DNA of 64,000 nt from Paragonimus skrjabini miyazakii. Its lineage: Eukaryota > Platyhelminthes > Trematoda > Plagiorchiida > Troglotrematidae. Each line of letters opens with the position of its first letter. Within the stretch, counting starts at the first letter, position 1. Where the stretch lies: assembly GCA_014338405.1 (NCBI GenBank), contig JTDE01002317.1:18980-82979 (forward strand), read 5' to 3'. Under the pieces are notes generated by a model. That model worked only from the letters and a program-made list of their open reading frames with translations. It did no database searches and had not been told where the DNA came from. Both the position numbers and the translations under genes were made by a program. Positions 21,251 through 31,960 of this stretch are shown piece by piece.

Positions 21251-22246
21251 TCAGTGTTTGTTAGGAACACTCACCTGACTCGAACTATGCAATTTGTTCA
21301 CCAATGCCTTCTGGTAAACGTACCTTGGATCCTCATCGCTCGAATGCCAGTTATGTACCTTGCATTTACGAGCATATGCCGACTGAGAAAATGACAAAAC
21401 AAAACAGGCATGCAAAACAGCATGGTCCGAGTCCAGGTGGTTGCTCCAAAAGGCACGACAGTCCTTAACAGAGTGGCGCCACCTGTAACTAACTGCCATA
21501 TGATCTAATTGTGTCCACGGTTGGGAGGCACACGGAGGTCTCCAAGTAACACAGTGCTTCTTCCTGTGTTGGAATGCGGTGCTCGAAATATACAGACCGT
21601 GGGATGCGCACAGCTGCAACAGTCTTTCGCCATTATCAGTGCATTGTGCCCGGACACCAAACATACCTCCTAGCCGCTTCTCATCCGCAGAAAGACGACC
21701 AAGCTGAGCATTCAAATCGCCCGCTAGTATGATGATGTCTGAGTGTTTAGTTTGCCTCAGAAGGACAACGAGGACGTCATAGAACGCATCCTTGGTAGCA
21801 TCCGAACAGCTGTCCATCGGAGCGTACGCCGATATAATGAATACACAACGACTTTCTGATTTGCGTCGACAGACTTTTACCGATTTATTGAGTCTGACAG
21901 CGCACAAGCGACTGTTCACTGGGATCCAATCGAGCAAGCATTGCTCCGCTCTGGAACTCAGTGCGATTTCCACTCCAGCTTGACCGCGAGATTCAGCTTC
22001 GGCGTCACCAGAAACCCTGAGGTAGAAGAGCTTGAATTGACAGTTATCTCGAGGTGAGCTCAAGTGGATAACCGTGCCAGAATCGTAGACTCGCGTCTCC
22101 GACACACTGCACACATCAATACCCAGACTTGAGAGAGTACCTTCCCGAGCAGCTTGCTGACCGACTTGTCGGAGAGTGCGGACATTGAAGGTGCCAATGT
22201 TTACCTGTTGTCTTAGCCTCAGAAAACAATTATCGCCCGAAGGCAT
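21251..22246 (-). pseudogene. RTE endonuclease domain (APE-like)
   Basis: A 331-codon open segment. From its N terminus: NIGTFNVRTLRQVG (the metal-binding Asn motif), IDVCSVSETRV (catalytic Glu), FIISAYAP, IILAGDLNAQLG (catalytic Asp-x-Asn), TQLDHMAVS and SDHAVLH (terminal Ser-Asp-His). All six signature motifs of exonuclease III-like endonucleases in LINEs are visible and the residues look intact. This domain nicks target DNA to prime reverse transcription. The frame continues after the stop at 21251 with a Lys/Arg-rich linker (21232-21014), as in functional relatives. The first Met at 22246 is unlikely to be the true start, because open sequence with weak similarity precedes it (22782-22444). 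Confidence 0.85.
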
Positions 22247-23454
22247 ATGGAAGGCAGAAGGAATAATGGGGGTAACACACTAGGATAAAGTTGAGATCGG
22301 TTAGTAATGTCGCTGTTGGGAGAACGATAATTTCTGATGCTTTCCGGTCGTTTATGCCGCGGAAGGGGGTTGACTTGAGGGACCCCACCCCGAATCTCTG
22401 ACTCAAAAGTCTGACCTGCGAGACAACAGGATACAGGGTTATCTTAGGGGACCACACCCGGAGCCAATGACTCAAGAGTCTGACTCACTTGGCAGTAAGG
22501 GGCTTCTTTAGCCTGAGGGCGCAATGAATAAGGTCTTGATGTCTCATTCTGAGCACTGCTGCTCGCAGTGGGTGTACTAGATGCTACGTCAGGCTTTTGG
22601 GAGATACCAAATGTTTTTCGACCGTATTGGATAATACGCCGGCGGTCACGGCCAAACGTTGGGCGATCGGAGTGCTCTTTGTTTGAGAGTACATTTTCTA
22701 ACCCGCTTCTTCCTGATACGGAAGACAGCAGTGCCGCGGCTATGAAAATAGTTCTGCTGTATGTCCATAGGATCTGCCTCACTACCTAAACAATCCTACG
22801 CGACCAGTAGTGCGAAATACAATTCCATGAGAGTAACTGCTTTTCGTCTGACTGCTTCCCTTTGGCCTATCTGACGAGGTTGCACCTGGAAGGACCGGAG
22901 TCCTAGTCAGCTTAGACCGCCGGATCAAAACACTACAAAAGCCCGACCACCTCGTCAAGGTAGCAGTATAGATCGGTTAACATGAACGAAAATTACACCG
23001 CCAACTTAACTACTCATATCCTACTAGTCATCATTTCGTTGAAGCTCCTCTGCGATTAATCTGATGATCTATCAGCACATTTGCGGCCACCATTAGTCTC
23101 AGTGTCACCCGGTGGTGTATAGTCTCCATTATTGTACATTTGAATTCACATCCACGCAGCTGCCGCTGGCTGCATTTTGGTCATCCCGTCCGGATCTCAC
23201 TAATTTTGGCGTTCAGTTTAGCGTTGCTTACTTTCATGAACTAAGGTCTACAATAAAATGCGGGAAACTACTGAATAATATTGTAGTATCGCAGCTTATA
23301 GTATCCAAACTTTTGCTTACCTACCTATAGTTGCCCACACAACACATACTTCGGGATTCTCATCAGCATCCACAAATACATAGTTCGTAAAGATGAGCTA
23401 CCATTAAGCTCGATTCTCAACATGACTAAGTCACCATATCGTGGTCCAGTCAGA

Positions 23455-24345
23455 ATTCTATTTCAGTCAGAGCAAGAATAACTTCATTTAGTCTGAGCTT
23501 GGTTCTTTGTTCGCAGAAGTATTTGAGGCCAAAGTAGAACTCAATCAGTTAAGGTCAGCAAGTTTCGAATTTCTGTTCTATAAACGCTGTGTAGATGACA
23601 CAATCAGCGCAATCAAACATATCGCTGATAAATTGGATTTTCCAATGAATTAAAATCACGCACACCTGGATATACGGTTCAAACTAGGCGATAAAAAAGT
23701 GCGGCATTTTTCCTTAATGTAAGAATGTGCTATAAACGGATGAATCCATCCGAAGGTTTATTTGTTGGAACAAGAGATGGATGGGGTAGTACGCTTATTT
23801 TTCCAAATTTGTTCCCTTGAAAGCGAAACGAAATATGCTGTATCGTTTTGCTCGTAAAACAAGACAGACAGACATGTCAGACACCATACACAACGAATTA
23901 CAAGAGAAATACTAGAGAAATACTAGGTTAGAATGGATAAACAGAAAGATTGAATTGAAAATTACTGAGCCATTGTTAGAATCAATGAGGAAAAGTCCAC
24001 TTTTATCAGTTTGGCATTTGGAGACCATGCAGCTAGTGGACTGATTAGTCGTAAGTTGACAGATGAACTGATCAAGACTTACCGTGCAGCGCGGATGACC
24101 AGTTCAATTAAGAACCAGCCGGCTTGAATGTCGAAACCTAAACAGAGATTGCCAGGGTTTTCTTCGTCACTCTATCACTTGCTCTTGTCAAGCAGAATAC
24201 TTTGGGAAGGTCATTGGGCAGCAGCCATACAGGGTTCGTAAACATCTAAAGGCGCTCAGCAACAGTGTGAAGAAATCCACCTCAGGTGCCATCGAACTGC
24301 ATTTCATCTATAGAGATCATCGAGGCACCATCAACAAAGCTTGAG
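23455..24345 (+). pseudogene. Penelope-like element fragment: palm motif C through GIY-YIG endonuclease
   Basis: Plus-strand frames give LFAEVFEAKVELNQL and FLFYKRCVDDTISAIK (23588-23599 encodes CVDD, the YVDD-type catalytic motif with Tyr replaced by Cys). Then LDIRFKLGDKKV..FSLM and NMLYRFARKTRQTD; after a frame change LISRKLTDELIKTYRAAR. Finally an open stretch from about 24173 to 24343: ITCSCQAEYFGKVIG, VRKHLKALSNSVKKSTSGAI, HRGTINKA. That end is a GIY-YIG module (Cys-x-Cys, then Y.G, then R..H). The usual Glu before His is Lys here. Several stops and shifts make it non-functional. Family is closer to the left-edge element than to the one at 6795. Confidence 0.7.
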
Positions 24346-24502
24346 AAATTATCTACAATGCAAACTAACGGTCGAAGGCAGTAGTGAGAAAGAAGACACC
24401 GATAGTGACAAATACTTCATGTTGTGTTTTCAGCACGAACCAATAATAATCGGGAATATAAAAATGACTAATGGAGTGGGACGAATAATCAAAACAATTA
24501 TT

Positions 24503-24832
24503 ACTGATGAGTAGTCGGGATTTCGTTAATTTCAAGTTGAACATCACCCACAATTGATCGCAGCTGTCGCATTCCCATAGACTATCCAGTCGGCTCCTTT
24601 CAAAAGAAGCACTAACCTCGAGTTTTGCTCTCATTAGAGCTCGTCAGTAATGCATATCATCGCCACTGCCGGGACTTGAACCACGTACACGCTGTTCATG
24701 AGGCAACCGTGTTTACCACTGCGCCATTGACCCCACATTAGGCACGACCGAATTATCATATGTGAACACAACCACTTTTGCTTGTGAGTAATGATCAGGT
24801 TGCCCGATCATCTAGATAGGAGACACAGTTAT
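24503..24832 (-). mobile_element. Hammerhead short repeat, full-length minus copy
   Basis: A box TGGCGCAGTGG at 24726-24716, B box GGTTCAAGTCC at 24682-24672, ribozyme at 24653-24609, 3' block and terminus at 24503. The ribozyme has GAAA changed to AAAA and one G-U pair in stem I, so it should not cleave. The 5' leader (GATCGGGCAACCTGATCATT on the minus strand) is preserved. Confidence 0.8.
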
Positions 24833-24924
24833 TGTCAGTCGATAACCTCGCGATTAGGACTTCCTAGACAAGTCGAAATCTCCGATCTCATTAGACGTGC
24901 TAGGCGATATTTTAGTTTACTCAT

Positions 24925-25090
24925 GAGTAGTCGTGGCCGGAGTTTTAGTCCCGGCAATGGCGAGGTTATGCACTACTGACGAGCTCTAATGAGAACGAAA
25001 CTCGAGTTTAGTGCTTCTTTTGAAACGGGCCGACTGGAACTTCTATGGGGATGCGACAGCTGCGATCAACTGTGGGTGACGTTCAACTTG
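24925..25090 (+). mobile_element. Hammerhead short repeat, 5'-truncated plus copy
   Basis: Starts within the tRNA-like part (TCATGAGTAGTCGTGGCCGG), keeps the B-box region (GAGTTTTAGTCCCGG), a ribozyme at 24970-25014 and the 3' block to TTCAACTTG. Ends 30 nt short of the family's usual terminus. Confidence 0.75.
24970..25014 (+). ncRNA. Hammerhead ribozyme, core intact, one stem II mismatch
   Basis: Stem I GCACTA/TAGTGC, core CTGACGA (24976-24982), stem II GCTCT/AGAAC with one mismatch, GAAA 24997-25000, perfect stem III palindrome ACTCGAGT, H17 is U. Predicted cleavage between 25008 and 25009. A U at the cleavage position is allowed but usually slower than C. Confidence 0.75.
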
Positions 25091-25102
25091 AAAACAATTA
25101 TT

Positions 25103-28100
25103 GTTTGACACAACGTAAGTAATACTAATTGCTTACTCCTGTTAATGTCCGTCCTGTCACTGTGTACAAATTTGTGAAGAGTATTAATCCTCCTAAATCC
25201 TCCTAAATTTAACCAGAGTTGTGTTATAATAATAACGTGTAGTCTATTTCACTTATTCGCTTTTTCTCAGCCGATCCAACTACCGATAACTCAAGGGAAT
25301 TCATCTTCCAGTCACCAAGCCCAAACCCTAACGCATTGGTGATGTCAACTCGTCTGACAATTAAAAGTCCTTACCTTCAGTGCCCAGCTCATCACGTGCA
25401 CTTTCGTAGTGACATATTGACCTTCAGTACGTTCTGGAGTCTAACAGACTTACGAGATAGCACGCCATTGAGATTTATGCGGCCTTCCATTTAGCATACT
25501 TAATCCAGCTGTCCATATGCTTCCTCGATTAAGTATGCAAGCGCGCACGAAATGCTCGCTTACTGTAAAACATTTGTCCACTTATCAGTTTATTCTAAAG
25601 GCTGGCCTGAGGCAAAGGAGGTGAAGTGTGTTTAAGCCATGTTCGAAACGCATGTACAGCATGCATACCGTTCTGAAGAATGTTGGGTACAGTAGCTTCG
25701 AATTTTGTCACCTTTTCACTATTTATTTCGAGGTCGGATCATTGCTGGTGTCAACTTCCCAATGAACTGATGTCAGCTATATGCTGGAAGCATGACGGTT
25801 CCAAACTGTGTACCCGAAATGGTTAAATTTCCTCGCCATTTCCAAACTAAGTTTACCAATATCCTACTGACTTTCTCACACATTATATCTATCGTATCAG
25901 ACTGTAGGTCAATCCGAAATGTGCGCATTTGACCTCAAGATTTTGAAAATCCAACAGAATGTACTGCTTTCTAGTAGTAGCAGCATTTTTAAACAGTAGT
26001 TCCATAGTTATAGGATGCTAACCATGGCAAACACAGTCACGCGTTGCTGAAAAAATGCCATCACTGTTGAATGGATATGAACTCCATCGTCCACGACACT
26101 AAGAACAACAAGGAAATGCCAGAGAGCCGTGAGGTGAGCACGCATTTTTTATACACATTCAGCTAACTACTGGAAATAGTCTTCTCATTATAAGAGACGG
26201 TATCGGCTTCTGTCTATAAACCTCAGCTGACCATCTGACGGTGGACAATGCGAAACCGTCTCATCCGGTGACAAAGGCGAAGACCTCTGTTAAATCCGCT
26301 AAGATAACGTACAGCAGACGTCCATTCTAGATCTATTTCTCTTGGAGTCACCAAAGTAACAACATTGTCAACTGTCTATTTTTCACGCGCACAAAGAATG
26401 TAAGTATTTTCAACCAGTGAGGAAATGAGGCTGTTGAGATAACTTTCAGTAGTCGTAGTTACACTAACCTCCACTGTTTTTATAAATTGAAAACTTGTTG
26501 CCATCTCATGTGCCAAGAGGATAAGTTTCTTCCAGTCACATTTACAGAGAAGCCCGAACAATTACTCAAACAGAGTGGGTTCCCTACAAAGCATGACTGA
26601 TTCAAGTAGCTTCTGGTTGTCTTGTTAAATTTTGGCAGTAGGATAATCGATGACCCTGCGGACTTCCTCATTGTTGGCTGAGTCGTTCAGTCGGGAAGGT
26701 TCGTCGTTTAAGTTCCGCCGGTGCAGCTTCACGTACTTCGCTTTCTAGTGGGTGATGCCCTTCGTAGTAAACAGCTCACCTTTCTTCTATACTAGCTGAT
26801 AAGTGACGGCTAAACCAGAGCTTTACCTTAGCTATACGACTTAAGTGGTCGTGAACTTGTGCGTTTTCTTAACGGCGTTATGTATGCCATCGACACCAAC
26901 ACTACTGATAGTAACCCTAGCAAAACGCCAATCTAAGCATATATGGTGACATCGTAAGGTACATTGTTTTGGCATCAGACTTTGAAAGTCTTTAGCAACA
27001 CCTTATACGCATGCGGCCAACAATTTTCTCACCTGTTTTCACACTGTAAAACAAGAAAGGTGACTAGTAAATGGATTTTCCCCGAGAATGCTCTCAACAC
27101 AATCAGGTTGTCATGGTCAGCCCATCATGCAAGCATGTAAAACACATCCTACACTATACCAACATAGTGGATTTCTACTGCATTCCGAGTGGAACGCGTG
27201 TGAATTATAACACGGATCCTGACAAATTTTTCTTCACTCAAAGACTTTTTCTCATCATCACAAATGTAATCTCCGATCACCTGAAAAAGTAACAACACAC
27301 CACGTACACTACTTTATTGCATGGTCTATCTCATCTTTCATATATTTCACAGTCAATAAATGATACATGCACTAGAAGTTTGGATAACATCTCAAAGTTC
27401 CTCAGGTTTCATTGCAGTCTGTCTTTTGGAGAAGCAGAACTTACAAGGCAACCAATTACATAAGACGATTGAACCTGCCAATATTCAAGTACATTTTTTC
27501 TGTCTGCGTTTGACGTTTGTTCCTCCGAAACCTGCTTCTGTTGGCCAAATTAGTAACGTACTTTACTAACGCTACTGTACTGAGGCAAAAGTAAACCAGA
27601 AAGCAAGGCTTTCTGAACATGGATTGTGCACAAGTCGCTGAGACGGACTGCTTCGGGGATAAATCCTTCTCGTGATTGGTGACATGATCACTCTGACGGA
27701 AATTTGGGTTCAGCGTTGATGACTGATCAGTTGCATTCTTTACCTCTGCTTCCGATCTGGGCTATGGATTGTATTTTTGGAAGAGAATTATGAACCTTTA
27801 AATCTACTTATTCGATGATATCACCAAACATGTTTGTTTGATCGTTCTTCGTCTTTACGTACAACTACTTTGTTACGAATTATTGACAAATACACCAAGT
27901 TATGATAACTTCTGCTCTTAACATATTATCCAGTAACTTACCTCAATCGGTTTCATACTGTGTTTGAAAGAATGTAGATGTGGGGTTGAATCTTGTTGGA
28001 AAACACAATGGGCATAGTAATATATCCTTCGAGTTATTCTCCCAGAGATTACACTTAAACTCGCATTCGTTATTTCCGTGGTAATTTCAACCGGTTGGTC

Positions 28101-28703
28101 AACCGACTACTGTTAAATCAGGGTTGTTAATAGTGGTTATTACTATACAAACAGTATTGTACTTGAGGGTCGGCTTGAAGACATTTTCTATTATTCTATA
28201 GTTTGTCAAACGACGAGCCAAAACTCATTTCAAAATGGTCTGTTATTTTCTATTGCTACGGTTTACTCCAAGAATTCAGTCTTCTATATCAGACGACACC
28301 CTTTTGCTTGGGGACATTTTGGCGACTATGGCGCCATAATAAAGATTTAAGTGTCATCTCATGAGCAATAGCCTGATGCCAGCTATTCACCCTAAAGTGC
28401 CGGGCAACGCCAGTCTTAATTATAATTCATTTCATTTTCACTACGGAAAAACAATATTTCTGATTGTAAGTGATAACTTTTTCAGAACTTCTAAATGCTA
28501 CCCGGTTGGATTGCAATCAGATACCGTTTACTAATTGTCTACACAACGGTGTAAGTTTCACTATGGTTGATTGGCGGTCACAGTTGCACACCCTGTCACA
28601 TATGTTTGGAAATCGTATGCCCAGGAAAGTCTGTGAAAAATGTGTTAGTCTGTCCAGACGTCTCTCACACGTTTGGTATTTAACTGTCTTATCTAAACAA
28701 CCG
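25103..28703. other. Intronic stretch without recognised genes
   Basis: Short open frames (26376-26561 and 26480-26671 minus; 27071-27292, 27360-27569 and 28470-28727 plus) lack recognisable motifs or convincing splice pairs. No repeat family seen. Confidence 0.35.
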
Positions 28704-28900
28704 GTAAGTAGTGGGGGGAGTAACTAATGTGAACTGAACATCAATCACGAGTGATCGCGGTTCCGTAGGTTTATCAACAAACCAGTTTTGAATAGAAGCA
28801 CTGTGCTTAAGTTTTGGCCACATAAGTGCTCATCAGCAACCGCCATTGCAGTCGTTTAATGAAAGCCCTGCTGGAGTTCAAATCTAAGCAGTACCGTGTT
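28704..28900 (-). mobile_element. Hammerhead short repeat, rearranged and decayed
   Basis: Begins GGTAAGTAGTGGGGGG, then GAACATCAATCACGAGTGATCG (3' block), GAAGCACTGTGCTTAAGTTT (stem I and III region) and GCTCATCAGCA (core half). It then runs into a plus-oriented B-box-like GGAGTTCAAATC at about 28874. The orientation switch suggests another inverted arrangement. Confidence 0.55.
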
Positions 28901-31517
28901 CGAATAAACTCCCCTTTTTGGCCGACTAGAACAGCTTAAACCTTTTGTCAACGTAGGTTAGAAGAAGATCGCAAAGAAATTCCTACATGCTTGCTCGGTG
29001 GAATTATGAACGTTTTTAATATGTTGTCCTACTCCGATCACACTTCTGATAATCTATAGCGTGATCTCATGATTCGATTTTCTTCACTCTTCTGGATTGT
29101 GAAATATGCATACTTCGACGTCTATTTTGCAGGCCATATTGATTATTTTACTGTCGGTTAAACTCGAATTGAGAAGTTTTATCACTTCTCACTCTCTTAA
29201 AGTTGTCTGCTTCTCTTGATAATTTTTAAATGAATATCCATTTCCATATTCTGGTAAAACAAAGTTTTAACGTACGTCAGCATTTTAATGTTGACACACT
29301 TTTCTGCGTCACCGCAGTATTACGAGGGAACTCTCTTAGTTAGAACAAAAACACTTGCAACAATACTGTTTATAGTTTCGTAATCCAATCCGATATCTAT
29401 GGGAAAGTGTTTGTGCAGCAGGGCGTGAGCACGCGTGCCTGTGATTCGGCATCTTATTCCCCTATGTTTCTAAATGAAGCCATACTTGTTGCAGTAGAAA
29501 CCTTTAGTGACGAAGTACGGATGCTGGGATGATTTGGCTACAGCAATAGTGTTGCACAATGTTGTAAATCAGCAAGCATCAACGTCCATGCAAGCTTGCC
29601 CCGACCGATCTAAGCATCCCGCTACATTATACTTGGCAAACAAGTTTGGAGTTTAGTATGAGCAATACTTCATTTTTATTAGTTGAAATGATCGTTCAAC
29701 ATTTATTGTAATTATGCTACATGTGAGCACCAACAAAGAGTAACTTAATAAAACAATGTGGTCAATCAAGCTGACAATTATTTATCCGTTATTTCTGACA
29801 GCATTGCGATGTTTATTTTGATATGCATTGGACAGCTGATTCATAAACAGCGCACAACAAAACTGTATTCATCGTCCATTTCTGTCATTCATACAACTAT
29901 TGAATTGTGGTCTNNNNNNNNNNNNNNNNNNNNNNNNNNNNNNNNNNNNNNNNNNNNNNNNNNNNNNNNNNNNNNNNNNNNNNNNNNNNNNNNNNNNNNN
30001 NNNNNNNNNNNNNATTCCAGAGAGTTGTGATTGCGACTGTAGATCGATGGCTATAAAACAGTATTTCCTCAGGGGAGTAGCTAACATCTCTGTCTCATTA
30101 CTTGTACACTTGCATATTGTCTTGTGAATAGAAGACCGCCCACAAGTTTGTGATTTATGTTTTAAAGATGTCAAGACAAGAGGCAGTAGCTTGGTTTTTT
30201 TTCTTTGCTGACATTTTATTCGAAGCAACTGCTGAGTTTCTATTGTTAGCTGATTTATGTGTCGTATGTCGAGAGGTAATGCCAGCAGTATTTTTATAGG
30301 AAGTCTGCGCCCACATAAGTTTTCAACTAGTTGATATAACAGAAATCAATCCCACAATCTCACGGTTATTCCATTCAATTTCTTAGTTGCGATGGGGAAC
30401 TTGTAACGAGGCAATCGACAGCATGCATATAAAACTGTGATTGTTAAGCAATCATTTATGCGTATAAATACGTCTGACTGAATGTCGAAGTGTATTAATT
30501 TTTTGGAGTTGTCCTTTCACATGAAGGAAGCACAAATATACTAGTCTGACGAATGTTCGGTAGGCTTGTTAAATGCTTATCGAGATATGCTCTTTTGTCT
30601 GGTGTACACTAGTGATCAGAACACCACCAGCACTGATCTCCACATATCACGGTTACTGATAACGTGTTTGACCTGTGCACACAGCAGACGATTTATCTGA
30701 CGATCACTATTATGGTGGTAACTGAAACGTTAACAATAAACGTGATTTAAGTAGTCTTGGCTTATTACGACAACTTCGTGTGAGATGACTGTCGTGGACT
30801 GTAATAGAATATACCATCCCCAAAACGCAACGTGTCCTGAAAGTTTTATCAGGAATCTTGTGTGGACAAGCTGACATGTTTTGTGGATATTGTGATGAAA
30901 TACTGAATTACGACATCTTGTGTAGTGTATGCCACATAAACGTTTGAATCTTGGCATGCTTCCAGTTGTATGGACGTCAGTCAATACACTTTAGGGTACA
31001 TCACCCCGTTTTCTCACTACATCCTACCAATATAATTTTAAAACCAGTCGTACATCGTTAGTTCAGTAAAAGAAGTCCACTCCTAATCGGTCTTCGTTTT
31101 CAACTATTGTCGTTTGTATTGTGTCTTTCGAATCTCTAAAGTTGCCACTGATTGTCTCATGTGTTTATGATCTATGTCACAATGTTCACTAGCAGGGTTA
31201 ACTCTTTTATAGTGCATTTACCATTCATAGGCTACCATCACTGACATTTTGCCTATTGACTAGTTCAGAATAATCGAGAGAATGTACGTTCATAATTGAG
31301 TGATTCTGAGTCACTTAGCTCTTTCGATATATCGCTTTACCTCGTTGATTAACTGTCATGTTCCAAGTTTTCTTTACAGCGCTGAGTGGATGACTGTTTT
31401 CGCAACATCTTTATTAATTGTTGGGAAATCTACTTCTAAAAAATGGGTCTATTAGTCTATTTTTGGAGGTCACATGCTTGTATTTCTAACTGATTGGAAG
31501 CGAGATTTCTGAATTTT
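28901..31517. other. Intronic stretch, includes the second 100-N gap
   Basis: No gene recognised. Frames spanning the gap at 29914-30013 are artefacts of N translation. An 84-codon minus frame (30730-30984) has no known motif. Confidence 0.4.
29914..30013. other. Assembly gap, 100 N
   Basis: Exactly 100 N, a likely fixed-size placeholder. Confidence 0.98.
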
Positions 31518-31954
31518 GATTAGTAATGGGGGATTTTGGTTTCACGTAAGTTGGACATCACCCACAACTGATTAAAGCCGTCACATTCTCAAAGAAGGTC
31601 CAGTAAGCCCATTCCAAGAAGAAGCGCTAGACTCGAGATTTGATTTTGTTAGAGTTGGTCAATACTGCATATCTTTGTTTTTAAGCTGTCGGGCAACTTG
31701 AGCATTACTCATTCGTTCACATGTGATGGTTTAGTCGTGCCTGGTATGAGGTAAATGACACAGTGATCAGCACGGTTACTTCATGTAAGCGTATCCGGAC
31801 TTCTAGTCCCAACGTTGGCAAGGATATGTATTACCGACGAGCTCTAGCAAGATCGAAACTTGAGCCTAATGTCCCTTTCGAAAGGAACCGAACGGAAAAT
31901 CTATGAGAATGTGACAGCTGCATCAATTTTGGGTGATTTTCGATTTATATTTTC
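31518..31954. mobile_element. Head-to-head inverted pair of hammerhead short repeats, old
   Basis: Minus copy 31518-31677 (3' block GACATCACCCACAACTGATT, stem region GCGCTAGACTCGAGA, decayed core GGTCAATACTGC), then plus copy 31684-31954 (GTCGGGCAACTTGAGCATTA leader, A-box region AATGACACAGTGA, B-box region CTTCTAGTCC, ribozyme with CCGACGA in place of CTGACGA, 3' block). Same head-to-head layout as 24503-25090, with the minus copy again cut near the ribozyme 5' end. The flanks share only AATTTT (31512-31517 and 31955-31960), so the duplication is weak. Confidence 0.65.
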
Positions 31955-31960
31955 AATTTT

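Larger units (their letters stand above)
19102..22966 (-). mobile_element. RTE-clade non-LTR retrotransposon, near full length, inactivated
   Basis: About 3.9 kb on the minus strand in the order 5' UTR, APE-type endonuclease, reverse transcriptase, conserved C terminus, short 3' UTR, and a (GATGAT)-rich tail at 19122-19103. RTE elements normally encode one long protein of about 1000 residues. Here the same frame carries 22246-21251, 21232-21014 and 20830-20537, split by stop codons, then shifts at 20615-20319 and returns at 20413-19943, so it is dead. The 5' boundary is placed near 22966, where the GC-rich leader begins; it is approximate. I could not find a convincing target duplication. Confidence 0.85.
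24503..25090. mobile_element. Head-to-head inverted pair of hammerhead short repeats with an exact 12-bp target duplication
   Basis: AAAACAATTATT at 24491-24502 and again at 25091-25102 flank a 588-bp unit. It is a full minus copy (24503-24832) followed by a 5'-truncated plus copy (about 24925-25090). The outer ends are inverted repeats of about 50 bp (CAAGTTGAACATCACCCACA against its complement). The left end alone carries a further 30 nt starting ACTGATGAGTAGTCGGG. The duplication brackets the pair, not either copy, so the pair moved as one unit. It lies about 160 bp beyond the end of the Penelope-like coding fragment. Confidence 0.85.

Noticed and set aside
19235..22966. Plus-strand open frames over the RTE element
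   Set aside because: Antisense shadows of the retrotransposon frames.
22950..22966. Target-site duplication for the RTE element
   Set aside because: Flanks near 22966 and 19102 share no convincing direct repeat, so the boundaries remain approximate.
24380..24420. GTGAGAAAGAAGACACCGAT resembling the Penelope-type ribozyme at 50918
   Set aside because: Only the first half is similar; the GAAACGTA block is absent (AAATACTT), so no ribozyme is called, although position after the coding remnant is suggestive.
29758..30228. Three overlapping frames across the second N gap on both strands
   Set aside because: Length is produced by the 100 N; the flanks show no motif.
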